The position numbers were made by a program, and so were the translations under genes. Shown in pieces: positions 6,761 to 8,834 of a stretch of DNA of 8,834 bases. The notes below the pieces were generated by a model that saw only the letters and a list, made by a program, of their open reading frames with translations, did no database searches and was not told the DNA's origin. Numbering within the stretch: the stretch's first letter is position 1; every line of letters begins with the position of its first letter. This stretch comes from Leclercia sp. UBA7405 (lineage in GTDB: Bacteria; Pseudomonadota; Gammaproteobacteria; Enterobacterales; Enterobacteriaceae): contig DKMV01000107.1 in NCBI GenBank assembly GCA_002469605.1, positions 1 through 8,834 of the forward strand, read 5' to 3'.

Positions 6761-7581
6761 AGATGAATAAATCCGTCATAAACATGTGCCGCCGGGCCGG
6801 TCATATACAATGGCTGCCCCGGACCTTTCCAGGCGATATCAAGCCGGCCGCCCGGTAAATCCACGCGCACCTCTTCTGCCAGTAATCCTTGTGAAATACC
6901 CACCGCGACCGCCGCGCAGGCACCGCTGCCGCAGGCCTGCGTCTCCCCCGCGCCGCGTTCAAAGACGCGTAGACGAATATGCTCGCGCTTGACCACCTGC
7001 ATAAAGCCGATATTGGCGCGCTCCGGAAAACGTTCATGGCTCTCCAGCACCGGGCCGAGGGTTTCAACCGCGGCGGTAGTGACATCATCAACCTGAATCA
7101 CACAGTGAGGGTTACCCATAGAGACTACGCCGCACAAGACTGTCTGCTCGGCAGCGCGCATGATATAGGTCTTTTCCGCTTTGTTGGCGCGAAACGGCAC
7201 CTGCCCCGGCTCGAAGTTGGGTTCGCCCATGTTGACCCGCACCAGCTCATCGTCGGTGACGCTCAGCACCATGCGACCGTTGGCCGTACTCACGCGGATA
7301 TCGCGCTTGTTGGTTAAGCCTTTCAGACGCACAAAGCGGGCGAAACAGCGCGCCCCGTTGCCGCACTGGGAGACTTCGCTGCCGTCCGCGTTAAAAATGC
7401 GATAGTGAAAATCGAGATCCGGATCGTACGGCGGCTCCACCACCAGCAGCTGGTCAAAGCCCACGCCCAGGTGTCGGTCCGCCAGACGGCGGATCAGCTC
7501 CGGAGAAAAGAAGACATTCTGCGTTACCGCGTCGACGACCATAAAGTCGTTGCCAAGGCCATGCATTTTAGAGAACTGCAT
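6757..7581 (-). CDS. dapF: Diaminopimelate epimerase DapF
   Basis: DapF converts LL-diaminopimelate to the meso form, the precursor of lysine and the peptidoglycan cross-linking residue. It is a cofactor-free, two-base epimerase in the cytoplasm. Both catalytic cysteines are present: C73 in S-Q-C-G-N-G-A-R-C and C217 in T-Q-A-C-G-S-G-A. The two pseudo-symmetric halves are complete and the 274-residue length equals E. coli. In-frame ATGs occur at 7593, 7584 and 7581. I chose 7581 because GGAG (7591-7588) sits 6 bases before it, whereas no ribosome site precedes 7593; the resulting [10 protein letters not shown] start is the family one. It follows lptM by 34 bases and overlaps yigA by ATGA. Confidence 0.98.
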   Translation of the reverse strand: MQFSKMHGLGNDFMVVDAVTQNVFFSPELIRRLADRHLGVGFDQLLVVEPPYDPDLDFHYRIFNADGSEVSQCGNGARCFARFVRLKGLTNKRDIRVSTANGRMVLSVTDDELVRVNMGEPNFEPGQVPFRANKAEKTYIMRAAEQTVLCGVVSMGNPHCVIQVDDVTTAAVETLGPVLESHERFPERANIGFMQVVKREHIRLRVFERGAGETQACGSGACAAVAVGISQGLLAEEVRVDLPGGRLDIAWKGPGQPLYMTGPAAHVYDGFIHL

Positions 7582-7615
7582 CATTTGCTCCATTACGCGG
7601 GTACAGAACCGGTCG

Positions 7616-7819
7616 TCAGTAGTTCACTTGAGTCGGGCCACCGTTGTCGCCACGATCGTTGCTGATCGGGGTCGTCGTTTCAATCTGGCTCTCTACTGGC
7701 CTGGTAGGCGGCGGGGTCGTTTTATCTTTCGGCGGGAAATAGAGAGGGCCCTTCAGACCACAGCCGGTCAGGCTAAACAGCGTAACGAGAACGGCAAGCG
7801 TTCGAAAAACGTTTTTCAT
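7616..7819 (-). CDS. lptM: Outer-membrane lipoprotein LptM (formerly YifL)
   Basis: The 67-residue product starts with a short lipoprotein signal: K2, a hydrophobic stretch, then the lipobox L-T-G-C with acylated C20. The mature protein opens [11 protein letters not shown] and continues as a low-complexity, proline- and threonine-rich tail ending T-Q-V-N-Y. Length and both ends match E. coli YifL, now LptM, which binds the LptD-LptE translocon and promotes correct LptD disulphide formation and assembly. The conserved part is the first ~15 mature residues; the tail diverges, as is usual in this family. The ribosome site before the ATG is weak. It is the first gene of the leftward run into dapF and is divergent from cyaY. 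Confidence 0.95.
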   Translation of the reverse strand: MKNVFRTLAVLVTLFSLTGCGLKGPLYFPPKDKTTPPPTRPVESQIETTTPISNDRGDNGGPTQVNY

Positions 7820-7852
7820 TATGGGTTGCCCGTAAGTTCAAATCTGTTTTCT

Positions 7853-7880
7853 ATCATCGCAGGAGAAGACACAAAAGCAA
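7853..7880 (-). promoter_or_regulatory. Possible promoter for lptM-dapF-yigA-xerC-yigB
   Basis: On the minus strand TTGCTT (7880-7875) and GATGAT (7858-7853) are spaced by 16 bases, with the lptM ATG 33 bases beyond. Both hexamers are imperfect (four of six matches each). A promoter is expected here because cyaY diverges and cyaA lies beyond it, so the run needs its own start; the exact site is uncertain. Confidence 0.35.
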
Positions 7881-7918
7881 GAGTTTGCCGCTTACCTGCA
7901 TCGGGAATTATTTAGCGT

Positions 7919-7924
7919 TATACT
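7919..7924 (+). promoter_or_regulatory. Possible -10 element for cyaY
   Basis: TATACT matches the -10 consensus at five of six positions and lies 30 bases before the cyaY ATG. No good -35 is present 16-18 bases upstream (only CTGCAT-like sequence), so the promoter is weak or depends on another factor. AGGA (7943-7946) upstream of the ATG at 7955 is the likely ribosome site. Confidence 0.35.
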
Positions 7925-7954
7925 GCCGCCATCACGAAAAACAGGAACAGACCC

Positions 7955-8275
7955 ATGAACGACAGTGAATTTCATCGCCTCGCAGACGACCTCTGGCAGA
8001 CCATTGAAGAGCGTCTGGATGACTGGGATGGCGACAGCGACATCGATTGTGAAATCAACGGCGGCGTGCTGACCATCAGCTTCGAAAACGGCAGCAAAAT
8101 TATCATCAACCGCCAGGAGCCGCTGCATCAGGTGTGGCTGGCTACCAAACAGGGCGGCTACCACTTCGACCTGAAGGGCGACGAGTGGATCTGCGATCGC
8201 AGCGGCGAACGCTTCTGGGATCTGCTGGAGCAGGCTGCTACCGCACAGGCCGGGGAAAAGGTGCGTTTCCGCTAG
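7955..8275 (+). CDS. cyaY: Iron-sulfur cluster assembly protein CyaY (bacterial frataxin)
   Basis: CyaY binds iron and the cysteine desulfurase IscS and tunes Fe-S cluster assembly in the cytoplasm. The 106-residue length and start [11 protein letters not shown] match E. coli. The acidic ridge used for iron and IscS binding is complete: E19, D22, D23, D25, D27, D29 and D31. The beta-sheet core follows, with [13 protein letters not shown] and G-G-Y-H-F-D. The tail (Q-A-G-E-K-V-R-F-R) differs slightly from E. coli. It stands alone on the plus strand, divergent from lptM and convergent with cyaA, the usual enterobacterial arrangement. Confidence 0.98.
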   Translation: MNDSEFHRLADDLWQTIEERLDDWDGDSDIDCEINGGVLTISFENGSKIIINRQEPLHQVWLATKQGGYHFDLKGDEWICDRSGERFWDLLEQAATAQAGEKVRFR

Positions 8276-8281
8276 AACCTT

Positions 8282-8309
8282 TATTAAGCCCGGTAGCCCG
8301 GGCTTAATA
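8282..8309. terminator. Bidirectional hairpin between convergent cyaY and cyaA
   Basis: TATTAAGCCCGG (8282-8293) and CCGGGCTTAATA (8298-8309) form a perfect 12-bp stem around the loop TAGC. It starts 7 bases after the cyaY stop and ends 4 bases before the cyaA stop codon. The stem ends in A/T pairs, so each strand carries a short, interrupted U-tract (CTTAATA). It fits a shared bidirectional terminator; efficiency is uncertain because the U-tract is not continuous. Confidence 0.75.
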
Positions 8310-8312
8310 CCG

Positions 8313-8834
8313 CTACGAGAAGTACTGCTGCAGCAGCGGAGTGCCCGCTTCCTGGTTAGCCGGCGCGGCAGTTATCACCTGCGAGCGGAACGGGATCACC
8401 TGCGCACGTCCGTCCACCTTCACAATCTGGTAGAACTGCGGCAGGTTGAAGTTGATGAAGCTGGAGCCGTAGGTAAAGCGATCGTGTGAAGAGGAGTAGA
8501 AGCGGCTCACGTCGCGCACCAGCTCCTCTTTGCTGCCTTCGCAGTGGTGATACACCTCGGCGCGGTTGGTTTCATCCAGGATATAGATATTAAACCCGGT
8601 TTCATCCCCCGCCTCTTCAAAGAAGAACTGAATAATCCCTTCGCTGGCAAAGCCATCCACCACCTGAGGCAGCTTAACGTGGTTGGTCTCAACCTGCACC
8701 GACAGGCCATGCAGCTTGTTATGAGAAATAGCGCCGTAGAACTCAATGGCGTTTTCCAGCTTCTGCACCGAGACGTTCAGGCGTTCAAAGAACAGGCCCC
8801 AGGTCTGGCCGGCGACGCGCAGCGCTTTAAAGCG
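8313..8834 (-). CDS. cyaA: Adenylate cyclase CyaA, C-terminal part (5' portion beyond the window)
   Basis: The last 173 codons of class I adenylate cyclase are present, reading in frame from the window edge ([16 protein letters not shown]) to TAG at 8315-8313. CyaA makes cAMP from ATP and is activated through phosphorylated EIIA-Glc, linking sugar transport to CRP control. The visible part is the C-terminal regulatory domain, including [19 protein letters not shown], closely similar to E. coli. The catalytic N-terminal half is not in the window (E. coli CyaA has 848 residues). The final segment ([17 protein letters not shown]) is the variable part before the conserved end L-L-Q-Q-Y-F-S. The coding frame does not begin at the internal GTG at 8768. 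Confidence 0.97.
   Translation of the reverse strand, partial: RFKALRVAGQTWGLFFERLNVSVQKLENAIEFYGAISHNKLHGLSVQVETNHVKLPQVVDGFASEGIIQFFFEEAGDETGFNIYILDETNRAEVYHHCEGSKEELVRDVSRFYSSSHDRFTYGSSFINFNLPQFYQIVKVDGRAQVIPFRSQVITAAPANQEAGTPLLQQYFS

Noticed and set aside
6140..6766. 208-residue open frame on the plus strand opposite yigA
   Set aside because: It is a shadow of yigA, with no start signals or domain.
8507..8746. 79-residue minus-strand frame within cyaA
   Set aside because: It is a frame-shifted shadow of the conserved CyaA C-terminus.
1..8834. Mobile elements, CRISPR arrays, tRNA or rRNA genes, defence or toxin-antitoxin loci
   Set aside because: I saw no transposase, regularly spaced repeats, tRNA-like folds or unexplained gene clusters. 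All larger frames are accounted for by conserved core genes. XerC is the chromosomal recombinase by context, not a phage or integron integrase.

Overview
This window is a stretch of enterobacterial core chromosome. Nearly every protein reads as a close relative of its Escherichia coli namesake (compared from memory). The gene order is also that of the E. coli cyaA–rarD region, seen here in reverse: rarD(+) / corA(-) / uvrD(-) / yigB(-) / xerC(-) / yigA(-) / dapF(-) / lptM(-) / cyaY(+) / cyaA(-). The coding sequence is GC-rich. The two small genes that I recall between corA and rarD in E. coli (yigF, yigG) are absent. A CCCTCTCCC-type palindrome of the kind common in Enterobacter, Klebsiella and Leclercia relatives takes their place. 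I therefore favour a member of the Enterobacteriaceae outside Escherichia/Shigella, but cannot name the genus.

Layout. Positions 2-862 hold rarD without its first ~12 codons. It converges on corA (894-1844, Mg2+/Co2+ channel) across a 31-base gap filled by a hairpin. The 354-base gap between corA and uvrD (1845-2198) is the main non-coding region. It contains a good sigma-70-type promoter, a TTG-started leader ORF of 18 codons that matches the position expected for corL, and several alternative RNA stems before corA. Next comes uvrD (2199-4361, DNA helicase II), whose promoter lies over the 3' end of yigB and is followed by a LexA-like box and a leader hairpin. Upstream of that is a tightly packed run read leftward, lptM > dapF > yigA > xerC > yigB > uvrD. 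The middle junctions are ATGA, ATGA and TAATG overlaps. At the right end, cyaY (frataxin) is read rightward, divergent from lptM and convergent with the 3' end of cyaA (adenylate cyclase). A 12-bp hairpin separates cyaY and cyaA.

How the genes fit together. lptM serves outer-membrane LptD maturation; dapF supplies meso-diaminopimelate for peptidoglycan and lysine; xerC resolves chromosome dimers; yigB is a HAD phosphatase linked to riboflavin synthesis; uvrD unwinds DNA in excision and mismatch repair. They share transcripts more than a pathway. uvrD has its own SOS-type promoter, and corA has its own promoter and regulatory leader.

I found no mobile element, CRISPR array, tRNA, rRNA or unknown gene cluster, and no evidence of a new system. 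The points worth a second look are regulatory: the corL/corA leader with its TTG start and competing stems, a LexA box with one substituted core base, a uvrD leader hairpin without a U-tract, and the compact rarD-corA junction.
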